Assembly (NCBI RefSeq): GCF_000147815.2
Contig: NC_015957.1
Span: 10,044,001 to 10,108,000 of the forward strand
Reading direction: 5' to 3'
Length of the DNA stretch: 64,000 nt
From: Streptomyces violaceusniger Tu 4113
GTDB taxonomy: Bacteria; Actinomycetota; Actinomycetes; Streptomycetales; Streptomycetaceae
Position 1 is the stretch's first letter, and each line of letters starts with the position of its first letter. The notes below the pieces were generated by a model, which searched no databases, was not told the origin of the DNA, and saw only the letters and a list, made by a program, of their open reading frames with translations. The position numbers and the translations under genes are program-made. This document shows positions 14,787-24,809 of the stretch, in pieces.

Positions 14787-17737
14787 AAGCGTTCCGCCAG
14801 GACCTCCGCCAGGTGGCGGCTCTTCCGGCCCGCCAGTTGGCTCAGTTGGGTGCGGCAGGAGTAGCCGTCCGCCAGGACCTCCGTGCCAGGGTCCGCGGCC
14901 CGGACCGATGGCAGCAGTTGCTCCTCGGCGCAGGCCACCGAGACGTCGTAGTGGCCGTCCTCGAAGCCGAAGTTGCCCGCCAGACCGCAGCAGCCGCCGC
15001 TCAACGCGCCCGTAAGGCCCGCGCGTTCACGTAGGCGGCGCTCGGCGGCGTCGCCGAGGACGGCGTGTTGGTGGCAGTGGGTCTGGCCGACCACGGGGCG
15101 ATCGACCTTCGGGGGCCGCCAGTCGGGGGCGTACTCCTCAAGGGCCTGAGCGAACGTCGACACGGACTCGGCGAGCCGCGCGGCGCGCGGATCTGAGCCG
15201 AGGAGTTCGGGGAGGTCGGTGCGGAGGGCGGCGGTGCAGCTTGGTTCGAGGCCGACCACCGGAAGCCCGGCGTCCAGAGCCGGGGCCATGACGTCCAGGG
15301 TGCGCCGCATGACCGCGCGGGCGCGGTCGAGCTGGCCGGTGGAGACCCAGGTCAGACCGCAGCACACGGGCTTGGGCGGGACGACCACCCGCAGCCCGGC
15401 ATCCTCCAGTACGGCGACCGCCGAGCGGCCGACGGACGGGGAGAGGTGGTTGGTGAAGGTGTCGGGCCACAGGACGACGGTGCGGGCGCGCCCGGCCCCG
15501 GAGTCCGGGTCCACCGGCCCGGCCGGTGCCGCCGCGGACCCGCCGACCCCGCCGGGCTCCCCCGGGCCGGAGCCTCGCACCCGCCCGGGCCGTCCCAGTC
15601 CGGCCCCGGACTCGGCATCGCGCGCCGCGGCGCGCACCCGCTCCCGCCACCATCGCGTGAAGGGCTCCCGGGCCAGCTCCGGGATGTCGCGCTCGGGGGC
15701 GATCCCGCCCATGCGCTTGGCCAGGGCCGCCAGCGGGGGCACGCCCGCCAGGGCGTTGGCGGCGGGCGCGGCCCTCAGGTGGGAGGCGGCGCGGAGCCAT
15801 ACGGGCAGCCAGCCCATCGAGTAGTGCGCGGCGGGCCGCACCCGTCCCTCGTAGTGGTGGTGCAGGAACTCCGCCTTGTACGTGGCCATGTCGACCTCGA
15901 CCGGGCAGTCGCTGCGGCAGCCCTTGCAGGACAGGCACAGGTCGAGCGCGTCCCGTACCTCCTCCGAGCGCCAGCCGTCCTGGACGACCTCGCCCGCGAG
16001 CATCTCGTGCAGCAGCCGGGCCCGGCCGCGGGTGGAGTGCTTCTCCTCGCCGGTCACGCGGTACGACGGGCACATCACCCCGTCGCCGGACACCGACTCG
16101 TTACGGCACTTGGCGACGCCCACACAGCGCCGGACCGCCGCCGAGAAGTCCCCCTTGTCGTGCGGATAGCCGAATTCGACGTCCACCGGGCGCCTCGGCA
16201 GGGGATCGAAGCGCAGGTTCTGGTCCAGGCGCTGCGGGCGGGCCAGGACGCCGGGGTTGAGGCCGCCTTCCGGGTCCCACAGGTCCTTGAAGCGGGAGAA
16301 GAGGCCGACCATCTCGTCCCCGTACACGCGCGGCAGCAGCTCGGCGCGGGCCAGCCCGTCGCCGTGCTCACCGGAGAGCGAGCCGCCGTGGGCGACGACG
16401 AGATCGGCGAGGTCGGAGGAGAAGGCGCGGAAGATCCGGATCCCGGGCTCGGTCAGCAGGTCGAAGTCGATGCGGACGTGGATGCAGCCGTCCCCGAAGT
16501 GCCCGTACGGCGTGCCGCGCAGCCCGTGCTGGGCCATCAGGGCGCGGAAGTCGCGCAGATAGGCGCCGAGCCGGGGCGGCGGCACCGCGCAGTCCTCCCA
16601 GCCGGGCCATGCCTCACTGTCGTCGGCCCTACCCGGAATACGCAGTCGGGTGGCGGTCCCGGAGGCGTCCTCGCGCACCCGCCACAGGGCGCGCTGCCCG
16701 GCCGGGTCGGCGACGACGGTATGGCCGGTGGTGGCCTCGGCGGCGGCGCGGGCCACCTCCTGGGCGCGGGAGAGCGCCTCCTCGCGGGTGGCGCCGCCGA
16801 CCTCCACGAACAGCCAGGCGCCGCCCTTGGGGAGCCCGGAGGCCCCGGCGACCAGATCGGCGGCCATGCCCTCGACGGTCAGCGGACCGTACGGCAGCAA
16901 GGTGTGCGCGGCCTCGGCCGCCGCGCTCTCGTCGGGGTAGCCGAGCACGGCCAGGGCGCGGGCGCTCGGCGCCTCCACCAGCCTTACGGTCGCCTCGGTG
17001 ACCACGCCGAGGGTGCCCTCGCTGCCGGTGAGGGCGCGGGCGAGGTCGGCGTTCTTCTCGGGCAGCAGCTCGTCCAGGGCGTAGCCGGAGATCCGGCGGG
17101 GCAGCTCGGGGAAGCCGGTGCGGAGCAGGGCCAGGTGGTGACCGGCCAGGGACCGTATGCCGTCGCGGAGCCGGGCGGGCAGGTCGTGGAGGCCCTGGGC
17201 GGCGCGCACCCGCTCGCCGCCGTAGGTGAGGACGTCCAGCTCGTGGACGTTGTCGGCGGTGGTGCCCCAGGCCACCGAGTGGGAGCCGCAGGAGTTGTTG
17301 CCGATCATGCCGCCGAGGGTGCAGCGGCTGTGGGTGGACGGGTCGGGGCCGAAGGTCAGCCCATGGGCGCCGGCCGCCGTACGGAGGTCGTCGAGGATCA
17401 CGCCGGGCTGGACGACGGCGGTCCGCCGCTCCGGGTCGAGCGAGACGATGCCGCGCATATGGCGGGTGAAGTCGAGGACGACGCCGAGCCCGGTGGCCTG
17501 TCCTGCGATCGAGGTCCCGGCGCCGCGCGCGACCACCGGCACCCCGCGCTCCCGGCAGACGGCCAGCGCCGCCGCCACATCGTCCGCGTCCCGGGGCGCG
17601 ACCACCCCGTCCGGCACCCGTCGGTAGTTTGACGCGTCCATGGTCATCAGGGCCCGGCTCGCCGTATCGAAGGAGACGTCCCCGCGGACGGCCCGTCGCA
17701 GCGCCTGCTCCAGCTCGTCTGCCTGGTGATCAGCCAT
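14780..17737 (-). CDS. FAD-binding / Fe-S oxidoreductase (D-lactate or 2-hydroxyacid dehydrogenase type)
   Basis: A 985-residue fusion. Residues 1-480 are an FAD-binding PCMH-type oxidase domain (VVARGAGTSIAGQATG, then IGNNSCGSHSVAWGTTADNV, and GHFGDGCIHVRIDFD, SGEHGDGLARAELL). A [4Fe-4S] ferredoxin-like region follows, with cysteines in CVGVAKC, MCPSY and CLSCKGCRSDCP. The C-terminal part has two CCG-type heterodisulfide-reductase domains (VCCGLTW and GGCCGLAGNFG). This is the GlcD-GlpC fusion layout used by Dld-type lactate and hydroxyglutarate dehydrogenases, passing electrons from a 2-hydroxyacid to the respiratory chain. A Gly/Pro-rich linker interrupts the two CCG halves. ATG 17737 follows GGAGG. 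It is divergent from serC. The substrate is not determinable. Confidence 0.9.
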   Translation of the reverse strand: MADHQADELEQALRRAVRGDVSFDTASRALMTMDASNYRRVPDGVVAPRDADDVAAALAVCRERGVPVVARGAGTSIAGQATGLGVVLDFTRHMRGIVSLDPERRTAVVQPGVILDDLRTAAGAHGLTFGPDPSTHSRCTLGGMIGNNSCGSHSVAWGTTADNVHELDVLTYGGERVRAAQGLHDLPARLRDGIRSLAGHHLALLRTGFPELPRRISGYALDELLPEKNADLARALTGSEGTLGVVTEATVRLVEAPSARALAVLGYPDESAAAEAAHTLLPYGPLTVEGMAADLVAGASGLPKGGAWLFVEVGGATREEALSRAQEVARAAAEATTGHTVVADPAGQRALWRVREDASGTATRLRIPGRADDSEAWPGWEDCAVPPPRLGAYLRDFRALMAQHGLRGTPYGHFGDGCIHVRIDFDLLTEPGIRIFRAFSSDLADLVVAHGGSLSGEHGDGLARAELLPRVYGDEMVGLFSRFKDLWDPEGGLNPGVLARPQRLDQNLRFDPLPRRPVDVEFGYPHDKGDFSAAVRRCVGVAKCRNESVSGDGVMCPSYRVTGEEKHSTRGRARLLHEMLAGEVVQDGWRSEEVRDALDLCLSCKGCRSDCPVEVDMATYKAEFLHHHYEGRVRPAAHYSMGWLPVWLRAASHLRAAPAANALAGVPPLAALAKRMGGIAPERDIPELAREPFTRWWRERVRAAARDAESGAGLGRPGRVRGSGPGEPGGVGGSAAAPAGPVDPDSGAGRARTVVLWPDTFTNHLSPSVGRSAVAVLEDAGLRVVVPPKPVCCGLTWVSTGQLDRARAVMRRTLDVMAPALDAGLPVVGLEPSCTAALRTDLPELLGSDPRAARLAESVSTFAQALEEYAPDWRPPKVDRPVVGQTHCHQHAVLGDAAERRLRERAGLTGALSGGCCGLAGNFGFEDGHYDVSVACAEEQLLPSVRAADPGTEVLADGYSCRTQLSQLAGRKSRHLAEVLAERLR

Positions 17738-17905
17738 GCCTCCATGGTCCACGCCGGGAGGGCCGTTGAGAATGTCCAATTCCGATTCATGGCCGCCGCG
17801 TTCCCCGATCGCCCCTACACCGCCCCCACCTTCCGCGTCAACAGGATGTGGACGTACCGTCTCAGCGGCTGGACGCCGGGTCGGACCGGGGGGCCGACGG
17901 ATTAG

Positions 17906-19033
<1,128 letters not shown>

Positions 19034-19057
19034 CGAGCGCTTTTACGCCCACGCGAA

Positions 19058-19090
19058 GGGGCCCGCAGCCGGTGGTCGGCTGCGGGCCCC
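19058..19090. terminator. terminator downstream of serC
   Basis: A perfect 14-bp stem GGGGCCCGCAGCCG / CGGCTGCGGGCCCC with loop GTGGT lies 24 nt after the serC stop, between convergent genes. Confidence 0.85.
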
Positions 19091-19097
19091 TCCGCAT

Positions 19098-19199
19098 GCG
19101 CTGACGACTTCGCAGCGCTGACGATCTCGCTTGCGCTGACGATCTCGCTTGCGCCGACGATCTCGCTTGCGCCGACGATCTCGCTTGCGCCGACGATCA
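19098..19199. repeat. 18-bp tandem repeat, more than five copies
   Basis: Units of GCGCTGACGATCTCGCTT (19115-19132, 19133-19150) are followed by units with CCGACG in place of CTGACG (19151-19168, 19169-19186) and partial copies at both ends. The array abuts the stop codon of the secreted protein gene. Confidence 0.9.
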
Positions 19200-20207
19200 G
19201 GATCGGTTCCGGCGGAAGAGCCTGCGCAGGCCGAGGAACACGACCAGCGCACCGGCGAAGGTGACCCCGGCCTTGACCAGGTTGCCGTTCTTCTCGTCCT
19301 CGGTGAGCTTGCCGTCGACGCGGTCGGAGTACTCCCCGTTCTTCTTCTGCTCCTTCGCGGTGGCGTCCGGCAGCAGCTCCCCGCCGAGGTCGACCGGCGT
19401 CACCTTGGAGCCCGCGCCCTCGGTGCCGTACATGAGCGTGCCGCCGTCCGGGGTGAAGGTGACCGACTCGCCCTGCCGCTGCAGGGGCAGCCCCGGCTCC
19501 TCCTCCAGCCGCGTCGGCTTTCCGTCCCGCCAGCGGTACTCGGCGGCCGAGAAGTAGCCGCGGAGCACCAGCCGGGTGCCGTCCGGGGCGAAGGCCCCGT
19601 CCGTGACCTCCATGTCGAGGTCGGAGACCCGCCGGAAGACATTCACCCCCGAGGGGCTCAGCGTGGCCGGTCCGGCGTACAGCCCGGCGTCCTCGTCGCT
19701 CTTGCTGGCGATATAGACGCGGCCCGTCTTGGGATGGACCATCAGCGCCTCGGCGTTGCGCGGCCCGCCCTGGTACTTGACGGTGAACTGGGTCGCGGTG
19801 ACGGTGGTGTCCTTGAGCTGCTTCGGCTCGGGGAAGCGGTAGATCCACACATGGGACCACTGACCGCCCAGGTTGTCGCCGATGTCGCCTACGTAGAGAT
19901 TGCCGTCCGGCCCTATCGAGATCGCTTCGACATCGCGGGGATCCCCTATGCCCCGGAGGGTGACCCGCGCGACCGTCTTCCCGGTCTTGCCGTCGACCGC
20001 GTAGATATACGGCCCGTCCGAGCTGTCGTTGTGCGTCCAGTAGACGCCGGGGTGGAGGCGGCTCACGGCCAGGCCGCTGGACTCGGTGATCCGTGGATCC
20101 TTGATCGTGAAAGGAGACGGCGACGACGAGTCGTCGGCGAAGGCCGGGGCGGCTGCGGACACGGTCAGCAGCGCGGCGGCACCGAGTACGAACGGAAGCG
20201 GACGCAT
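19197..20207 (-). CDS. secreted, C-terminally membrane-anchored beta-propeller-like protein
   Basis: The 336 residues begin with a signal peptide (MRPLPFVLGAAALLTVSAAAPAFA, cleavage near AFA-DD). An extracytoplasmic domain of blade-like repeats follows (ISIGPDGNLYVGDIGDN, VHPKTGRVYIASKSDE, AFAPDGTRLVLRGYFS, TFTPDGGTLMYGTEG). The C-terminus has one membrane helix (KAGVTFAGALVVFLGL) and a basic tail RRLFRRNRS. This tripartite end keeps the protein on the outer face of the membrane, though there is no LPXTG. The propeller could bind a ligand or cell-wall polymer; no catalytic residues are recognised. It is divergent from a small membrane gene and convergent with serC. Confidence 0.75.
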   Translation of the reverse strand: MRPLPFVLGAAALLTVSAAAPAFADDSSSPSPFTIKDPRITESSGLAVSRLHPGVYWTHNDSSDGPYIYAVDGKTGKTVARVTLRGIGDPRDVEAISIGPDGNLYVGDIGDNLGGQWSHVWIYRFPEPKQLKDTTVTATQFTVKYQGGPRNAEALMVHPKTGRVYIASKSDEDAGLYAGPATLSPSGVNVFRRVSDLDMEVTDGAFAPDGTRLVLRGYFSAAEYRWRDGKPTRLEEEPGLPLQRQGESVTFTPDGGTLMYGTEGAGSKVTPVDLGGELLPDATAKEQKKNGEYSDRVDGKLTEDEKNGNLVKAGVTFAGALVVFLGLRRLFRRNRS

Positions 20208-20527
20208 GGGCCCAAGCCTGCCATCCCGCCGGGGGCGTCCGGCGCCAGAACCACGCCGGGGGACTCCCTCCGGCCAGGCACGGAGCGACTCCCCCGGCCA
20301 GGCGCCGAGCGGCTCCCGCCACCCATGTACGACTCCCCCGTGCATGACTTCGGCGATCACGGGCAGATAACGCCTGTCAATTATTCGTGCGGGCGATCAG
20401 CCCGAAATAACCCGCAGATTATTTGACCTCATCCGGGGATTATTTCGGCGAGAAATTTATCGGTCATTGACGGCATAGCGGGCGGCGGCATTGCAATACA
20501 GAAAGGCCCCGCTTACGGTCTGAGCTC
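20208..20527. promoter_or_regulatory. AT-rich divergent promoter region
   Basis: This is one of the few AT-rich stretches. CCGAAATAA (20402-20410) is inversely repeated as TTATTTCGG (20440-20448). TTGCAA (20491-20496), 17 bases, then TACGGT (20514-20519) fits a promoter for the downstream gene with the transcript starting at or next to its ATG (20528), so possibly leaderless. Confidence 0.45.
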
Positions 20528-21097
20528 ATGAGCGAATACAGCCAGTCCTCTTATGCGCAAAGCGCGCCTCCCATGCATTCCACAGGGGCCCCGAGCGGCG
20601 GCGGCGCACACGCGTCACCGGCCGCACCGGCCGCGCCGTCCAAGAAGATCGCGATCTTCGCGATCGTCGGCTCGGTCATCGCACTGGTCGGCTCCATGGT
20701 GAACTGGGTGGTCTCCGACGCCGAGGGCGCCACCGGAGGCATCAAGGGCATCGACGGCGACGGCATCATCACGCTGATCATCGCCCTGGTCGCGGGGATC
20801 CTGTTCATCGCCGCCATGGCCACCAAGAAGGCGGCGCTCTACCTGGTCGGCGGGGTTCTGGGGCTGGCCATGGCGATCGTCGCGGCCATCAACATGGCGG
20901 ACCCCGAGCGGCTGGTCACCCAGAAGCTGAAGGACGACGAGGGGGTGTCGCAGAAGGTCGCGGAAAAGGCGGCGGAGCAGGCCGCGAAGCTGTACGAAAT
21001 GACCGCCGGGCCGGGGCTCTACATGGTCCTGATCGGCGCACTGATGGCCCTGGCCCTCGGCGCTCTCGGCTTTATGAAGGCCCGCGCTGCCCGCTAA
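20528..21097 (+). CDS. small membrane protein, unknown function
   Basis: I do not recognise this 189-residue protein. Residues 1-36 are polar and Ser/Ala/Pro-rich, probably cytoplasmic. Four hydrophobic segments follow at about 38-60, 78-96, 102-120 and 160-183. Between the third and fourth is a charged, probably helical stretch with KLKDDEGVSQKVAEKAAEQAAKLYE. The C-terminus is short and basic. It ends at a clear terminator and is therefore likely monocistronic. The weak ribosome site and well-placed promoter hexamers suggest a leaderless mRNA. Confidence 0.8.
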   Translation: MSEYSQSSYAQSAPPMHSTGAPSGGGAHASPAAPAAPSKKIAIFAIVGSVIALVGSMVNWVVSDAEGATGGIKGIDGDGIITLIIALVAGILFIAAMATKKAALYLVGGVLGLAMAIVAAINMADPERLVTQKLKDDEGVSQKVAEKAAEQAAKLYEMTAGPGLYMVLIGALMALALGALGFMKARAAR

Positions 21098-21130
21098 TCC
21101 GAAAAGGTCGGCTTCGAGAAATTCCAAGAC

Positions 21131-21168
21131 GCCCGCTTTTTGACCGCACGGGGGGCCAAAAAGCGGGC
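21131..21168 (+). terminator. terminator after the small membrane gene
   Basis: GCCCGCTTTTTG (21131-21142) and CAAAAAGCGGGC (21157-21168) form a perfect 12-bp stem 33 nt after the stop. Confidence 0.85.
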
Positions 21169-21274
21169 CTTCGGGCTTTCCGTGGGAATACACGACCGCC
21201 GGCAGTCGCCGGGTCACCGATGCCCCGGCCCGCCCCACTTGATTAGAGCGCACTCCAACGGCTTGGCTGATCCC

Positions 21275-22270
21275 ATGGAGTACACGCAGCTCGGACGCAC
21301 AGGTCTCAAGGTCAGCCGGATCGTCCTCGGCACCATGAACTTCGGTCCGCAGACCGAGGAAGCCGACAGCCACTCGATCATGGATGCCGCGCTCGACGCG
21401 GGCATCAACTTCTTCGACACCGCCAATGTGTACGGCTGGGGCGAGAACAAGGGCCGCACCGAGGAAATCATCGGGAGCTGGTTCGCCAAGGGCGGCGGGC
21501 GGCGCGAGAAGACCGTCCTCGCGACCAAGGTGTACGCAAACATGGCCGCCGATGGTGAGCCCTGGCCCAACACCGACAAGCTCTCGGCCGTCAACATCCG
21601 CCGGGCCGTGGACGCCAGCCTCAAGCGGCTCGGCACGGACTACATCGACCTCTACCAGTTCCACCACGTGGACCGCTCCACCCCGTGGGACGAGATCTGG
21701 CAGGCGATCGACGTCCTCGTCCAGCAGGGCAAGATCATCTACGCTGGCTCCTCCAACCACGCGGGCTGGCACATCGCCCAGGCCAATGAGACCGCGGCCC
21801 GCCGTGGCTCGTACGGGCTGGTCAGCGAGCAGTGCCTGTACAACCTGGCCGAGCGCCGCGCCGAGATGGAGGTCATCCCGGCCGCGCAGGGCTACGGCGT
21901 GGGCATCATCCCCTGGTCGCCGCTGCACGGCGGACTGCTCGGCGGCGCCCTCCGCAAGGAGCGCGAGGGCGGCGGATCGCGCAGCACGTCCGGGCGCAGC
22001 GCCGACGCGCTGAAGAACTCGGCGGTGCGCGACCAGATCCAGCGGTACGAGGACCTGCTGGCCAAGCACGGCATCGAGCCCGGCGAGGCGGCCCTGGCGT
22101 GGCTGCTCACCCGCCCCGGGGTGACCGGCCCGATCGTGGGCCCGCGCACGGCCGAGCAACTGGCGTCGGCGGTGCGCGCCGCGGAACTGAAGCTGAGCGA
22201 GGACGTGCTGACGGAGCTGGACGAGATCTTCCCGGGTCCGGGGCCGTCGCCGGAGGCGTTCGCCTGGTAG
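21275..22270 (+). CDS. aldo/keto reductase
   Basis: An NADPH-dependent reductase of 331 residues with a TIM-barrel fold, of the YajO/YhdN-like subgroup. The catalytic tetrad can be seen: Asp and Tyr in FFDTANVYGWGENKGRTEEIIG, Lys in VLATKVY, and His in LYQFHHVD. The coenzyme-binding C-terminal region includes GIIPWSPLHGGLLGG and GPIVGPRTAEQL. Such enzymes reduce aldehydes and ketones from stress or catabolism, and the substrate cannot be predicted. ATG 21275 begins the conserved sequence MEYTQLGRTGLKVS. There is no obvious ribosome site. It stands alone between terminators and minus-strand genes. Confidence 0.92.
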   Translation: MEYTQLGRTGLKVSRIVLGTMNFGPQTEEADSHSIMDAALDAGINFFDTANVYGWGENKGRTEEIIGSWFAKGGGRREKTVLATKVYANMAADGEPWPNTDKLSAVNIRRAVDASLKRLGTDYIDLYQFHHVDRSTPWDEIWQAIDVLVQQGKIIYAGSSNHAGWHIAQANETAARRGSYGLVSEQCLYNLAERRAEMEVIPAAQGYGVGIIPWSPLHGGLLGGALRKEREGGGSRSTSGRSADALKNSAVRDQIQRYEDLLAKHGIEPGEAALAWLLTRPGVTGPIVGPRTAEQLASAVRAAELKLSEDVLTELDEIFPGPGPSPEAFAW

Positions 22271-22360
22271 CCGAGCCGCCTCTGGGGCGGTAGGGAAGGC
22301 GCTGAGGGCGTGGGCCGTGCGCGGCCCGCGCCCCACTGCCCTTAACTGCTGGTAGGGGCT

Positions 22361-22450
22361 TCAGCCGCCCAGGGCGGCCGCAGCGGCGACGACGACGAGA
22401 ATCAGCACCAGCGCGCCGCTCATGATCATGTTTCTGGTCTTGGGGTCCAC
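22361..22450 (-). CDS. very small single-pass membrane protein (29 residues)
   Basis: The frame from GTG 22450 reads VDPKTRN followed by a continuous hydrophobic helix of about 20 residues (MIMSGALVLILVVVAAAAAL) and GG-stop. A short polar lead plus one membrane helix is typical of real small membrane proteins, and the gap otherwise has no function. Small proteins of this layout accompany MFS transporter genes in many Streptomyces, and an MFS gene lies two genes away. There is no clear ribosome site, and an internal ATG (22429 region) is also possible. Confidence 0.45.
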   Translation of the reverse strand: MDPKTRNMIMSGALVLILVVVAAAAALGG

Positions 22451-22473
22451 AGGCTTGAGACTAGCCGGACCGC

Positions 22474-23052
22474 TCAGTGCCCCAGCGGCCAGGCCGCCAT
22501 CACCTCGTAGCGCGGCTGCCGCCCGGGGACGCCCGGGGCCGGTGGATGACTGCGCACCAGGCAGAGCTCACCCACGGTCCACCCCCGGCCCGCGAAGTCG
22601 GTGAGCCCGTCCACGTACGGGACGAGGCTGGTGGCGGAGCGGTGGCGGGAGGAACGGGCACGGGCGATGGTCAGATGCGGATGGTACGGCCGGTGCCGGT
22701 CCATCGGGACGCCGATCCGTCGGCCCCCCGCCTCGGCGGAGTCGGCCAGCCGCCGCAGAGCCTCGCTGTCGCCGTCGACGCCCACCCACACCACCCGGTC
22801 GTCGAACCGGCCCCCGCCCGCCAGCCGCAGCTCATGAGCGCGGTGCCGATGGGCGGCACGGGCCAGCCGGGTGTGCAGCTCGGGCAGCACCTCCTCGGCC
22901 ACCTCGCCGTAGAAGGCGAGCGTGAAGTGCCAGCCCTCCCGCTCGGTCCAGCGCAGCCCGTCCGCCCCCGGCAGCGCCTGGAGCGCCGCCACCCGCGCGG
23001 CCAGCTCGGCGACGGCCGCGTCCGGCGGCAGGACGGCGGCGAAGAGTCTCAT
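22474..23052 (-). CDS. thpR: RNA 2',3'-cyclic phosphodiesterase
   Basis: A 192-residue 2H-phosphoesterase, the family once called 2'-5' RNA ligase. It opens 2',3'-cyclic phosphates on RNA ends. The two HxTx motifs that define the active site are intact: HFTLAF near residue 43 and HLTIAR near residue 130. The start MRLFAAVLPPDAAV is standard. Its ATG lies close to a repetitive intergenic stretch carrying a copied piece of the neighbouring transporter gene. It probably forms its own transcript or reads through from the transporter upstream. Confidence 0.92.
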   Translation of the reverse strand: MRLFAAVLPPDAAVAELAARVAALQALPGADGLRWTEREGWHFTLAFYGEVAEEVLPELHTRLARAAHRHRAHELRLAGGGRFDDRVVWVGVDGDSEALRRLADSAEAGGRRIGVPMDRHRPYHPHLTIARARSSRHRSATSLVPYVDGLTDFAGRGWTVGELCLVRSHPPAPGVPGRQPRYEVMAAWPLGH

Positions 23053-23095
23053 CCGCCCAGTCTCCCCCAAGGGGGTTGGGGTCGGGGTGGGGTGC

Positions 23096-23355
23096 GTGGT
23101 GGGCGCCGGGGACACGGCCCTGCCCCTGTTGGGTGGCAGCGGTCCGGGGACGAAGACCACACGCGGGTGGCCACGGCGAACATCCAGCTTCACCCGCAGA
23201 CCGCCGGCCCGGACCAGGAGCAGCCCCACCGTGCCCGCTCTGGTACACCGGCGCCGAACGGCGCCCCCGTCCGGTGGCAGCGGCCCCGTGGCCCCCACCG
23301 GGGGTGGGCGCCGGGGACAAGGCCCTGCCCCCGTTGGGTGGCCGCCGTCCGGTGA
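23096..23355. repeat. directly repeated intergenic blocks
   Basis: A segment of about 50 bp beginning GGGCGCCGGGGACA occurs at 23101 and again at 23306 with a few changes, each followed by a form of GTTGGGTGGC. They flank the copied transporter 3' end at 23146-23238. The whole gap 23053-23394 is made of such repeats. Confidence 0.75.
23146..23238 (-). pseudogene. duplicated 3' fragment of the adjacent MFS transporter gene
   Basis: These 93 bases match 23434-23526, part of the C-terminal coding region of the transporter, with one mismatch (23181 versus 23469). The offset is exactly 288 bp in the same orientation. Read in the equivalent frame it gives the transporter's tail, with the segment GTVGLLLVRAGGLRVKLD. 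It lacks a start and is not expected to make protein. Confidence 0.9.
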
Positions 23356-23394
23356 CCCCGCCCAGCACCCCCGTCCCGTGATGCCGCGCCGGAC

Positions 23395-24777
23395 TCAGGC
23401 CGTGGCGGCGAGTGGCTTCTCCTCCGGTGCGCGGGGGACGAAGACCACACGCGGGTGGCCACGGCGAAGATCCAGCTTCACCCGCAGACCGCCGGCCCGG
23501 ACCAGGAGCAGCCCCACCGTGCCCGCGGCGGCGGCCGAGACCAGACCGCCCGCGGCGAAGCCGATACGCGCGCCGCAGGTGTCGGTCAGCCAGCCCACCA
23601 GCGGGCCGCCGATCGGCGTACCGCCGACGAAGACCATCATGAACAGGCTCATCACCCGGCCCCGCATCGCGGGATCGGTCGCGAGCTGGACGCTGGAGTT
23701 CGCGGTCACGTTGAACGTCAGGCTGAAGATCCCGATCGGCACCATGAGCGCCGCGAAGAGCCAGAAGTACGGGGTCGCCGCCGCGACCATCTCCAGCACG
23801 CCGAACATCAGCGCGGCCCCGACCAGCAGCCGCCGCCGGGCCACCACGCGTCGGGCGGCGAGCAGCGCACCGGCCACCGAGCCGATCGCGATCAGCGTGT
23901 TGAGCAGGCCATACGTACCGGGTCCGGCGTGGAAGACATCGTCGGCGAAGGCGCTCAGCCAGATCGGGAAGTTGAAGCCGAAGGTGCCGATGAAACCGAC
24001 GAGCACGATCGGCCAGATCAGATCGGGGTTCCCGGCGACATAGCGCAGCCCCTCCCGAAGCTGCCCCTTGCCGCGCGGCGCCCGCTCGACCTTGTGCAGC
24101 TCACTGGTGCGCATCAGCAGCAGCCCGATGATCGGGGCGGCGAAGGAGAGTCCGTTGATCAGGAAGGCCCAGCCGCTGCCCACGGCGGTGATCAGCACAC
24201 CGGCGACCGCCGGGCCGACCAGCCGGGCGGACTGGAAGTTCGCGGAGTTGAGGCTCACCGCGTTCCGCAGGTCCTTGGGGCCGACCATCTCGTTGACGAA
24301 GACCTGGCGGGTCGGGTTGTCGACGACGGTGACCATGCCGAGCAGGAACGCGATCAGATAGACATGCCAGACCTGCACATGGCCGCTGAGCGTGAGGGCG
24401 GCGAGGGCGAGCCCGCACAGCCCCAGCGCGGTCTGGGTGAACATCAGCAGCAGCCGTCTGGGACATCGGTCCGCGAGCACCCCGCCGTACAGCCCGAAGA
24501 GCAGCATGGGCAGGAACTGCATCGCGGTGGTGATGCCGACGGCGGTGGAGGAGCCGGTGATGCTGAGGACCAGCCAGTCCTGGGCGATCCGCGACATCCA
24601 GGTGCCGGTGTTGGAGATCATGGCACCGGTGGCGAACAGCCGGTAGTTACGGATCTTCAGCGAACGGAAGGTCCCGCCCCGGATGCGTCCCGTGGTGACG
24701 GGGGAAGCGGGGTCGGGCGCGGGGTTTGTGGGGTGCTTCGGTGCGGGTGCGGAGTCTGCTCCGGGTCCCGTACTCAA
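23395..24777 (-). CDS. MFS transporter (efflux type)
   Basis: A 460-residue major facilitator with 12 predicted membrane helices. The signature between helices 2 and 3 is visible (FGLYGGVLADRCPRRLLLM). GMVTVVDNPTRQVFVNEMVG and NSANFQSARLVGPAVAG are typical of the DHA3-like, EntS-related exporter group. It probably exports a drug or siderophore. The TTG start at 24777 is chosen because AGGAGG lies nine bases upstream; the longer frame runs into the marR gene. The stop of the MarR regulator is 32 nt upstream, so the two form an operon likely repressed at 25287-25305. A copy of its 3' end lies downstream. Confidence 0.88.
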   Translation of the reverse strand: MSTGPGADSAPAPKHPTNPAPDPASPVTTGRIRGGTFRSLKIRNYRLFATGAMISNTGTWMSRIAQDWLVLSITGSSTAVGITTAMQFLPMLLFGLYGGVLADRCPRRLLLMFTQTALGLCGLALAALTLSGHVQVWHVYLIAFLLGMVTVVDNPTRQVFVNEMVGPKDLRNAVSLNSANFQSARLVGPAVAGVLITAVGSGWAFLINGLSFAAPIIGLLLMRTSELHKVERAPRGKGQLREGLRYVAGNPDLIWPIVLVGFIGTFGFNFPIWLSAFADDVFHAGPGTYGLLNTLIAIGSVAGALLAARRVVARRRLLVGAALMFGVLEMVAAATPYFWLFAALMVPIGIFSLTFNVTANSSVQLATDPAMRGRVMSLFMMVFVGGTPIGGPLVGWLTDTCGARIGFAAGGLVSAAAAGTVGLLLVRAGGLRVKLDLRRGHPRVVFVPRAPEEKPLAATA

Positions 24778-24809
24778 GTGTGTTCGCCTCCTGGCTGCCT
24801 CGGTTGTTC

